From assembly GCA_024690485.1 (NCBI GenBank), contig JAILPB010000122.1, positions 1 to 47,117 on the forward strand: 47,117 bases of DNA, in the 5' to 3' direction. Numbering within the stretch: position 1 is the first letter of the stretch; each line of letters begins with the position of its first letter. The notes under the pieces are model-generated. The model was not told where the DNA came from and made no database searches. It worked only from the letters and a program-made list of their open reading frames with translations. The position numbers and the translations under genes were made by a program. Shown piece by piece: positions 25,008 through 32,173 of the stretch. Origin of the DNA: Butyrivibrio sp. Its GTDB lineage: Bacteria > Bacillota > Clostridia > Lachnospirales > Lachnospiraceae.

Positions 25008-26012
25008 ATGATTGAAACAATTTTAAAAAAAGTTGAGACCATAGACAAAAAAATAGAAGTTCTCGAGAAAAAAGCAAAGGGAGAGACAAAGGAGCTTGTG
25101 GATACAGCTTCTGTCTCAGAGGAAGTTCTCGAGGAAATCAGTGAAAAATATGGACAATGGGATGATCACACAAGGGAGATTGAAAAGCTAAAGGACCTTC
25201 GTGAGATTTTCCTTAAGGACATGAGAATACTTGCTCCATACGAGAAAGTATATCTTGCAAGACATGCAAAAAGACCCCATATCGATGACTTTATTGATGG
25301 GCTTTTTACAGATTTTTTCGAGCAAAAAGGAGATCACCTTTTTGATGAGGATAAGAGCATATTTGGAGGGATAGCCAGATTTCATGGGATTCCCATAACA
25401 GTTGTGGGCCACAGAAAGGGCCATAGCATGGAGGAAAACATGGAGTACAACTTCGGAATGCCTTGCCCTGAAGGCTACAGGAAGGCTCTGCGTCTTATGA
25501 ATCAGGCTGAAAAATTCGGAAGACCTATCATCACTTTTATAGATACTCCCGGAGCTTATCCCGGAATGGAGGCGGAGGAGCATGGTCAGGGGGAAGCCAT
25601 TGCCATGAATCTTGCCAAGATGAGTCAGTATCATGTGCCTGTGATTTCTGTTGTAACAGGCGAGGGAAATTCAGGTGGTGCGCTGGCTATCGGTGTAGCC
25701 AACAGAGTTTTGATGCTGGAAAACGCAGTTTACTCAATTCTTAGCCCTGAAGGCTTTGCCAGCATTTTGTGGAAGGATTCCGGAAGACACAAGGAAGCCT
25801 GCAAACTGATGAAGCTCACTGCTGATGACCTCCTTGAAGCGGGAGTTGCCGACGTGATAGTAAGGGAGCCACTTGGAGGTGCCCAGAGAGATTATGGGTT
25901 TGTTATGAAAAACTTAGACGAGGCACTTTATAAGAACCTTATGGACTTAAGGAAACTTTCACCATCAGAGCTCAAGGCTGACAGACAGATGAAATACAGA
26001 AAGATCGGATAA
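25008..26012 (+). CDS. accA: Acetyl-CoA carboxylase, carboxyltransferase alpha subunit
   Basis: 334 residues. Partner of AccD. The core motifs are GHRKGHSMEENMEYNFGMP, PEGYRKALRLM, TFIDTPGAYPGMEAEEHGQ, VTGEGNSGGALAIGV and YSILSPEGFASILWKD. The first 60 residues are a highly charged helical, coiled-coil-like region (LKKVETIDKKIEVLEKKAKGE), in line with AccA proteins that begin with a helical segment. It ends five bases before fabH. Confidence 0.96.
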   Translation: MIETILKKVETIDKKIEVLEKKAKGETKELVDTASVSEEVLEEISEKYGQWDDHTREIEKLKDLREIFLKDMRILAPYEKVYLARHAKRPHIDDFIDGLFTDFFEQKGDHLFDEDKSIFGGIARFHGIPITVVGHRKGHSMEENMEYNFGMPCPEGYRKALRLMNQAEKFGRPIITFIDTPGAYPGMEAEEHGQGEAIAMNLAKMSQYHVPVISVVTGEGNSGGALAIGVANRVLMLENAVYSILSPEGFASILWKDSGRHKEACKLMKLTADDLLEAGVADVIVREPLGGAQRDYGFVMKNLDEALYKNLMDLRKLSPSELKADRQMKYRKIG

Positions 26013-26017
26013 ATGAC

Positions 26018-26968
26018 ATGAAGAATATAGAAATAGTTGGATACGGCATGGCAAAGGCCGGAAAGGTCGTGACAAACGACGACCTGGCCAAGATAGTGGA
26101 CACAAGCCATGAGTGGATAAGCACAAGAACAGGCATAGTGGAGAGAAGGTTTTGCGATGAGAACGAAAGTGCAAATACTCTTGCTGTGAAGGCAGCTTCT
26201 GAGGCGCTTAAATCCTCCGGAATCGCAGCTGATCAGATAGCTGTCTGCATCTGCGCTACCGTTTCCAGTGAATATGTAACCCCTAGTATGGCCTGTGTTG
26301 TCCAGAGGAATCTTGGACTTAGGGAAGACATTCCGGTGCTTGATGTTAATGCAGCTTGCAGCGGTTTTATATATGGACTTGAAGTTGCAAGGGGACTTTT
26401 AAACGGAAATGGCGGCGAGTACGGATTGGTTGTTGGATGCGAGCAGCTATCAAGACTCCTTGATATGACTGACAGATCCACCTGCGTTCTCTTTGGAGAT
26501 GGTGCAGGAGCTGTGATTGTGAGACTTTCAGAGGATGCGCCTTATGAAAAAGTCCTTGGTGCAAGGGGCGGGTATGAGATAACCGTCGAAGGTGCAGGTC
26601 CTGTTGTAAGCCATGTTCACATGGAGGGACAGGAAGTATTTAAGTTTGCAACTGCCACTATACCTAAGTGTATAGAAGAGCTTCAGGGAAAAAGCGGAGT
26701 CTCTCTTGACGATGTGGATCAGATCATCTGTCATCAGGCAAATGCCAGGATAATCGATCACTGTATCAGGAAGATGAAAGCAGATTCTTCAAAATTTTAC
26801 AAAAACATGGATAAATACGGCAATACCAGCGCGGCTTCCATTCCAATGGCTTTATGCGAGATGGTGTCTGAAGGGAAAGTCATTCCCGGGAATAAGCTTA
26901 TTCTCGTGGGCTTTGGAGGCGGACTTACCTGGGCAGGAGTTCTAATAAGATTTGGAGGCACGAAGTGA
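26018..26968 (+). CDS. fabH: 3-oxoacyl-ACP synthase III
   Basis: 316 residues. Starts chain building by joining a short acyl-CoA to malonyl-ACP. The catalytic triad is Cys114 (NAACSGF), His in ICHQANARI and Asn in YGNTSAASIP. WISTRTGIVERR near residue 35 is the CoA-binding segment. Its stop overlaps the GTG start of fabK (GTGA), so the two are coupled. The branch preference (straight or branched primer) cannot be read from the sequence. Confidence 0.97.
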   Translation: MKNIEIVGYGMAKAGKVVTNDDLAKIVDTSHEWISTRTGIVERRFCDENESANTLAVKAASEALKSSGIAADQIAVCICATVSSEYVTPSMACVVQRNLGLREDIPVLDVNAACSGFIYGLEVARGLLNGNGGEYGLVVGCEQLSRLLDMTDRSTCVLFGDGAGAVIVRLSEDAPYEKVLGARGGYEITVEGAGPVVSHVHMEGQEVFKFATATIPKCIEELQGKSGVSLDDVDQIICHQANARIIDHCIRKMKADSSKFYKNMDKYGNTSAASIPMALCEMVSEGKVIPGNKLILVGFGGGLTWAGVLIRFGGTK

Positions 26969-27861
26969 AAAAATTAAATGAGATATTGGGAACGGAGTTT
27001 CCGATCATTCAGGGGGGAATGGCAAATATTGCCACAGGTTCTTTTGCTGCAGCCTGCTCCAATGCAGGAGCTTTGGGACTTATCGGAGTTGGCGGAATGA
27101 ATCCACAGATGCTTAGGGATGAGATCAGGATTTGCAGGGAAAAAACGGATAAACCCTTCGGAGTTAACATAATGCTCATGCATCCTGATGCTGATGAGTT
27201 TGCTGATATCGTTGTCAGCGAGAACGTGAAGGTAGTAACTACCGGAGCAGGCAATCCCGGAAAATATATGGAGAAGTGGAAGGCAGCAGGAATCAAGGTT
27301 ATCCCTGTAGTTGCAGCTCCTATCCTGGCAAAGCATCTGGAAAAAACAGGTGCCGATGCCGTTATAGCAGAAGGCTGCGAGAGTGGCGGACATGTTGGCG
27401 AGATGACAACTATGACACTTGTGCCACAAACAGTGGATGCTGTTGACATCCCTGTCATCGCGGCTGGAGGAATTGCGGACAGCAGGCAGGTTAAGGCGGC
27501 TTTTGCCCTTGGAGCCTGCGGTATTCAGGTCGGAACATGCCTCCTTGCAAGCGTTGAGTGCCCGATTCATGAAAATTACAAGGCAGCGCTTATCAAGGCG
27601 AAGGGCACGGATGCTATCGTCACCGGCAGAATTGGAGGAACTCCCGTCAGAGTTTTGAAAAATAAAATGAGTCGTGAATACATCAGGCAGGAAAAGCTTG
27701 GCGCCACAGTAGAAGAGCTTGAAAAGTATACTTTGGGGAGCCTTAGACGCGCGGTTTTTGATGGAGATACAGACACAGGAAGCCTCATGGCAGGTCAGAC
27801 CTGCGGCCAGTTAAAAGAGATAAGACCTGTTAGAGAGATTTTTAAGGAGCTTATGAAATGA
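26965..27861 (+). CDS. fabK: Enoyl-ACP reductase II (FMN-dependent)
   Basis: 298 residues, starting with GTG inside the stop of fabH. A TIM-barrel flavoprotein of the nitronate monooxygenase-like family: PIIQGGMANIATG at the start, CESGGHVGE (with the conserved active-site His), PVIAAGGIAD and ACGIQVGTCLLAS for FMN phosphate binding. It performs the last reduction of each elongation cycle with NAD(P)H. FabK-type reductase is insensitive to triclosan, unlike FabI. It overlaps fabD by four bases. Confidence 0.95.
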   Translation: MKKLNEILGTEFPIIQGGMANIATGSFAAACSNAGALGLIGVGGMNPQMLRDEIRICREKTDKPFGVNIMLMHPDADEFADIVVSENVKVVTTGAGNPGKYMEKWKAAGIKVIPVVAAPILAKHLEKTGADAVIAEGCESGGHVGEMTTMTLVPQTVDAVDIPVIAAGGIADSRQVKAAFALGACGIQVGTCLLASVECPIHENYKAALIKAKGTDAIVTGRIGGTPVRVLKNKMSREYIRQEKLGATVEELEKYTLGSLRRAVFDGDTDTGSLMAGQTCGQLKEIRPVREIFKELMK

Positions 27862-28811
27862 TGAAAACAGCTTTTTTATATGCCGGTCAGGGAAGCCAGC
27901 ACAAGGGAATGGGAAAGGATCTCTACGAGAACTATCCGGAATTTAAGGATGTTTTTGATAATGCTGATGTTTCCTTTGATATTAGGGAGATGTGTTTTGA
28001 GGATCCGGACGGGCTGCTGTCCAAGACAGAGTATACCCAGCCCTGTATGGTGGCTTTTGCGGCAGGTGTCACCGGGATTTTGCAAAAGAAGGGCATAGTC
28101 CCTGATATTCTTGCAGGACTATCCCTTGGCGAGTACTCAGCTTTAAATGCTTCAGGAGTTTTCGGAAGTAGCGATGTTATAAAGCTTGCGGAGTTTAGAG
28201 GAAGCGCCATGACAAGAGCAGCAAAAGGAATCGACTGCGGAATGACAGCAATCCTTGGTCTTTCAAGGGATGAACTTCAAAAGTGCGTGGATGAGGCAAC
28301 GGAGTTAGGAGTTGTATCTATCTGCAACGACAACTGCCCGGGACAGCTTGTTATTGGCGGCGAGAAGGCTGCTGTTGATAAGGCTTCGGAGCTTGCAAAG
28401 GAAAGTGGTGCAAAGCGCTGCATGCCTCTTAACGTAAGCGGACCTTTCCACACAAGTTTTATGGACAGTGCAGGAGATGAGCTTGAGGAATACTTTAAAG
28501 ATGTTTCCTTTGGAAAAGAACAGGTGCCTGTGGTTTTCAACTATACCGGTTCTCTTAAGAGAGAAGATGAAACCATTGAAAGTCTCTTAAAATCTCAGGT
28601 TAAAAACGGCGTGAAGATGACCCAAAGCCTTAACTTTATGTTGGATAACGGAGTCAGACGATTTGTTGAGATTGGCCCCGGAAAAGCACTTACCGGTTTT
28701 GTAAAAAGGTGCGCCAAGGAAAAGGGCGTAGAGGATATAGAGTGTTTTAGCGTAGAAACCTGCGAAGATATTGAGAAGCTTGAAACTGCACTAGCTGCTG
28801 ACAGTATTTGA
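27858..28811 (+). CDS. fabD: Malonyl-CoA:ACP transacylase
   Basis: 317 residues. Loads malonyl groups onto ACP. Nucleophile Ser89 lies in GLSLGEYSAL and its partner is His198 in SGPFHTSFM; the opening FLYAGQGSQHKGMG forms the oxyanion region. The start ATGATG overlaps the fabK stop; either ATG could be used. It is followed by a 56-base gap with AAAAGGATC before fabG. Confidence 0.96.
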   Translation: MMKTAFLYAGQGSQHKGMGKDLYENYPEFKDVFDNADVSFDIREMCFEDPDGLLSKTEYTQPCMVAFAAGVTGILQKKGIVPDILAGLSLGEYSALNASGVFGSSDVIKLAEFRGSAMTRAAKGIDCGMTAILGLSRDELQKCVDEATELGVVSICNDNCPGQLVIGGEKAAVDKASELAKESGAKRCMPLNVSGPFHTSFMDSAGDELEEYFKDVSFGKEQVPVVFNYTGSLKREDETIESLLKSQVKNGVKMTQSLNFMLDNGVRRFVEIGPGKALTGFVKRCAKEKGVEDIECFSVETCEDIEKLETALAADSI

Positions 28812-28867
28812 TTATTTGGGTTTCATAATGAAGAAAAGTCACATTTTGATAAAAAGGATCAGCGAAG

Positions 28868-29614
28868 ATGGAAGATAGACAGTGTGCCATTATCACAGGA
28901 GCAGGCCGCGGAATTGGCAGAGCCATAGCGGTTAAGCTCTATGAAAATGGAATGAACGTAGTTATAAATTACGCAAACAATGATGAGGCAGCCAGGGAAA
29001 CCGAGCGCCTTTGCAAAGATACCGGTGCCGGCGGCGAAGTTCTTGTGGTCAAGGGCGATGTATCAAATCCTGATGATGCGGGAAATATCGTGGACGAAGC
29101 GGTTTCAAAATTTGGCAGAGTAGACGTTCTTGTAAATAATGCAGGAATTACCAGAGACGGCCTGCTTCTTAGGATGTCAGAGGAGGACTTCGACAGGGTT
29201 TTGGACACTAACTTAAAGGGAGCTTTTTTCCTGACAAAAGAAGTTGTTAAGCCCATGATGAAAAAGCGCTACGGAAGAATCATCAATATTTCCAGCATTG
29301 TAGGAGTCCATGGAAATGCAGGGCAGGCCAACTACGCAGCCAGTAAGGCTGGTCTTATAGGCCTTACCAAGAGCGTTGCCAAGGAGCTTGCCGGCAGAAA
29401 TATCACATCCAATGCAGTTGCTCCCGGAATGATCCGGACTGAGATGACTGATGTTATGGATGAGAAAGTTAAGGATAAAATGAAGTCCGAGATACCTCTT
29501 GGAAGGATGGGAACTCCTGAAGATATAGCTGATGCAGTTGCCTTTTTAGCAGATGAAAAGAGTAGTTATATCACCGGACAGGTGCTGGTAGTTGACGGCG
29601 GCCTTGCACTTTGA
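28868..29614 (+). CDS. fabG: 3-oxoacyl-ACP reductase
   Basis: 248 residues, a short-chain dehydrogenase. The NADPH site is TGAGRGIGRAIA (10-21), followed by NNAG (90-93). The catalytic set is Asn115, Ser143 (NISSIVG), Tyr156 and Lys160 (YAASK). The C-terminus ends ITGQVLVVDGGLAL as expected of FabG. It reduces the keto group after each condensation. A 93-base gap without a clear terminator or promoter separates it from fabF. Confidence 0.96.
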   Translation: MEDRQCAIITGAGRGIGRAIAVKLYENGMNVVINYANNDEAARETERLCKDTGAGGEVLVVKGDVSNPDDAGNIVDEAVSKFGRVDVLVNNAGITRDGLLLRMSEEDFDRVLDTNLKGAFFLTKEVVKPMMKKRYGRIINISSIVGVHGNAGQANYAASKAGLIGLTKSVAKELAGRNITSNAVAPGMIRTEMTDVMDEKVKDKMKSEIPLGRMGTPEDIADAVAFLADEKSSYITGQVLVVDGGLAL

Positions 29615-29707
29615 GCGTAGAGATACCTGTTATGCCAGCTTGATTTGCAGCTTATTATGGAGCCTTTGGCGAGAGCAATAGATTTATAAAGATTTGGAGC
29701 AAATAAT

Positions 29708-30982
29708 ATGGAAAAGAGACGCGTAGTTGTCACCGGCCTTGGAACCATTAATCCTACGGGAGAGTGTACTTCCAAGAGCTGGGAAAATATAAAAGAGGGG
29801 AAGCATGGAATAGGCCCCATTACTACTTTTGACACAACGGATTTCAAAGTGAAAGTGGCAGCTGAGGTCAAGGATTTTGATCCCACTTTAAAGCTGGAGA
29901 AAAAAGAAGTAAGGCATATGGCAAGATTTACCCAGTTTGCCTTATATGCTGCCGAGGAAGCAATCTGCGATTCCGGAATATGCGGAAAGTGCGAGGATTA
30001 TTCTTTTTCCTCCAAGCCATCAGAAGAAGATGCGGCCAGAGTTGGAGTCATAGTATCCTGCGGAATCGGCGGACTTGACGTAATCGAGCAGCAGCACGTA
30101 AGGGGAGAGGAGAAGGGATATTCTTTCGTAAGTCCTTTCTTTGTTCCTATGGCTATAACCAATATGGCAGCTGCAAGAATTGCAATTTCTCACGGCTTTA
30201 AGGGAATGTGCTCATGTCCGGTAACAGCCTGTGCAGGCGGCAGCAATGCAGTTGGAGACTCCTTTATCAGAATTCGCGATGGCTATGAGGATGTCATGGT
30301 CTGCGGAGGCGCGGAGAGCTGCATAACTCCACTTGGAATTGCAGGCTTTCAGAATATGAAGGCACTGTCTGATGCTACAGATCCTGATAGGGCAAGCATT
30401 CCTTTTGATAAGGACAGAAACGGCTTTGTTATGGGCGAAGGCAGTGGAATTCTGGTTCTTGAGGAATACGAGCACGCAAAGAAGCGCGGAGCGCATATTT
30501 ACGCTGAGATTGTTGGCTATGGCAGCAACTGCGATGCGTATCATATTACATCCCCCTCACCAAACGGAGAGGGCGGCGCAGCCTGCATGGAGCTTGCAAT
30601 AAAGGATGCAGGTATCAGTAAGGAAGACATTGATTACATAAATGCTCATGGAACCTCGACTCATTTAAATGATCTGTACGAAACCATGGCTATTAAGCAG
30701 GTCTTTGGGGAACATGCGAAGAACCTCCTGGTTTCAAGTACGAAGTCTATGACAGGTCACATGCTTGGCGGAGCAGGCGGAGTAGAGGCTATTTTCTCAG
30801 TCCTTGCTCTTAGAGATGGTTTTGTGCCTCCCACCGCAGGACTTAAGGAGAGCGAAGAAGACATGGATCTCAACTACGTTCCCGGAAAAGGCGTGGAAAA
30901 GAAGCTTAATTATGTACTAAGTAACAGCCTTGGCTTTGGCGGACATAACGCTTGTGTTATTTTCAAGGCCTTTGAGGAATGA
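29708..30982 (+). CDS. fabF: 3-oxoacyl-ACP synthase II
   Basis: 424 residues. Elongating condensing enzyme with Cys175 (VTACAGGSNAVG) and the two histidines in INAHGTSTHLND and STKSMTGHMLGGAGG. GFGGHNA near the C-terminus matches the family. A cysteine-containing insert at about residues 88-108 (CDSGICGKCEDYSFSS) is longer than in most FabF and carries four closely spaced cysteines if Cys87 is counted with 92 and 95 and the nearby region; its meaning is unknown. The next gene lies 113 bases away. Confidence 0.95.
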   Translation: MEKRRVVVTGLGTINPTGECTSKSWENIKEGKHGIGPITTFDTTDFKVKVAAEVKDFDPTLKLEKKEVRHMARFTQFALYAAEEAICDSGICGKCEDYSFSSKPSEEDAARVGVIVSCGIGGLDVIEQQHVRGEEKGYSFVSPFFVPMAITNMAAARIAISHGFKGMCSCPVTACAGGSNAVGDSFIRIRDGYEDVMVCGGAESCITPLGIAGFQNMKALSDATDPDRASIPFDKDRNGFVMGEGSGILVLEEYEHAKKRGAHIYAEIVGYGSNCDAYHITSPSPNGEGGAACMELAIKDAGISKEDIDYINAHGTSTHLNDLYETMAIKQVFGEHAKNLLVSSTKSMTGHMLGGAGGVEAIFSVLALRDGFVPPTAGLKESEEDMDLNYVPGKGVEKKLNYVLSNSLGFGGHNACVIFKAFEE

Positions 30983-31007
30983 TTATATTTTTAGCCTTTG
31001 ATGGATG

Positions 31008-31031
31008 ATACTTAAGAGAGTAAGTATTTTT
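31008..31031 (+). terminator. Weak hairpin in the fabF-fabZ gap
   Basis: ATACTT (31008-31013) pairs with AAGTAT (31022-31027) and is followed by four further Ts. The short A/T-rich stem would stop only part of the transcripts, lowering fabZ relative to fabF. Confidence 0.4.
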
Positions 31032-31095
31032 GAGGAATGAAATTTAAGAGAAATAGGTAAGTTTTAAGTAATAATTTAATGGAAAAGAAGGAAAG

Positions 31096-31560
31096 ATGGA
31101 AAAAATAGAATTAAACAGGGAAGAGAGAATAGAACTTACAGCTTCAGATATTGCTAAGATCCTGCCCCACAGGTATCCTTTTGCTCTTGTGGACAGAATA
31201 ATAGATATGGAGCCCGGTCAGTGGGCAATTGGCAGAAAGTGCGTATCTATGGATGAACCTTTCTTTCAGGGACACTTTCCGGGAAATCCCATAATGCCGG
31301 GAGTTTTAATAATAGAAGCTCTTGCCCAGACAGGGGCAGTGGCTATCTTGTCTATTCCCGAAAACAAGGGAAAGCTTGCCCTTTTTGGAGGTATTAAAAA
31401 TGGCAAGTTCAAGAGGCAGGTTGTCCCCGGAGATGTGCTGGAACTTAGATGTGAGATGATCAAATGCATGGGCCCTGTGGGAGTTGCCGAAGCGGAAGCT
31501 TTGGTAGATGGCAAAGTGGCAGCAAGGGCAGAAGTTACATTTGCAGTAGTTGATAAGTAA
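31096..31560 (+). CDS. fabZ: 3-hydroxyacyl-ACP dehydratase
   Basis: 154 residues, hot-dog fold. Removes water from 3-hydroxyacyl-ACP. His60 in FFQGHFPGNPIMPG and Glu74 in GVLIIEALAQTG are the catalytic pair, and LPHRYPFALVDRI is the family lead. AAGGAAAG precedes the ATG. No FabA, FabM or second FabZ/FabN is in the window, so how unsaturated chains are made cannot be told. It is the last biosynthetic gene of the locus before the regulator. Confidence 0.96.
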   Translation: MEKIELNREERIELTASDIAKILPHRYPFALVDRIIDMEPGQWAIGRKCVSMDEPFFQGHFPGNPIMPGVLIIEALAQTGAVAILSIPENKGKLALFGGIKNGKFKRQVVPGDVLELRCEMIKCMGPVGVAEAEALVDGKVAARAEVTFAVVDK

Positions 31561-31687
31561 AGATATAATCTTGATATATAATTGGTTTTTAATAAATCTT
31601 AAGTCAATTATAGTGCCCCTAAAATTACGGAGCATTTAGTGTATCATTCTAAAAACAAGGAAGATTATTAGAAAAGGATTTTTTTAA

Positions 31688-32146
31688 ATGTTTAACACTG
31701 CAATAAGTCAGATATATGATAAATTGAGGCTTCATCTCTACATGAAGGTCTACTCTAGATTTGAAAACAGGGAAGCTACCCTTACTACTGTTGAAACCTT
31801 CAGTATGGAAGTTATAAATGCCATGCAAGAGCCCACCGTAGCACAGTTTGCCAAGATGCTTGATATATCATCACCAAATGCCGCACACAGAATCAAATGC
31901 CTTGTTCAGAAAGGCTACGTGGAAAAAGTACAGTCTCCGGACGATGGAAGAGAATTTCACCTTCGCCCCACTCAGAAATACAAGGAATTTAGCAAGATCA
32001 ATCAGGATTATCTTACAGAACTTATGAAACGCTGCGAGAAGCGCTTCTCTCCCGAAGATTTCAAAAAGCTTAACGAAATGCTGGACATCATCAACACAGA
32101 ACTGATGCCGGAATTAAATATCGAAGAATTCAAAACGAGGTGGTAA
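31688..32146 (+). CDS. MarR-family regulator, FabT-like
   Basis: 152 residues with a winged helix-turn-helix in the middle: TVAQFAKMLDISSPNAAHRIKCLVQKGYVEKVQSPDDGRE (about residues 50-90), with the charged wing DDGREFHLR. Flanking helices form the dimer interface. Its place at the end of the fatty-acid operon matches the role of FabT, which binds acyl-ACP and represses these genes in streptococci; here the regulator is last rather than first. The inverted repeat over the acpP promoter is a likely target. A 127-base upstream gap contains TTTAG-N9-CTAAA (about 31636-31654), a possible second site. The stop codon lies in the loop of a terminator. Confidence 0.85.
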   Translation: MFNTAISQIYDKLRLHLYMKVYSRFENREATLTTVETFSMEVINAMQEPTVAQFAKMLDISSPNAAHRIKCLVQKGYVEKVQSPDDGREFHLRPTQKYKEFSKINQDYLTELMKRCEKRFSPEDFKKLNEMLDIINTELMPELNIEEFKTRW

Positions 32147-32158
32147 CACCTCGTTTTT
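32132..32158 (+). terminator. Intrinsic terminator with the regulator's stop codon in its loop
   Basis: AAAACGAGGTG (32132-32142), loop GTAA (32143-32146), CACCTCGTTTTT (32147-32158). The stem is perfect and followed directly by Ts. The TAA stop of the MarR gene is in the four-base loop, and the next ATG is only 15 bases after the T-run. Confidence 0.93.
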
Positions 32159-32173
32159 AAAGGAAACAAAGCC

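Noticed and set aside
26974..27570. 198-codon antisense frame opposite fabK
   Set aside because: Low-complexity, Cys/Ser-rich shadow of a highly conserved gene.
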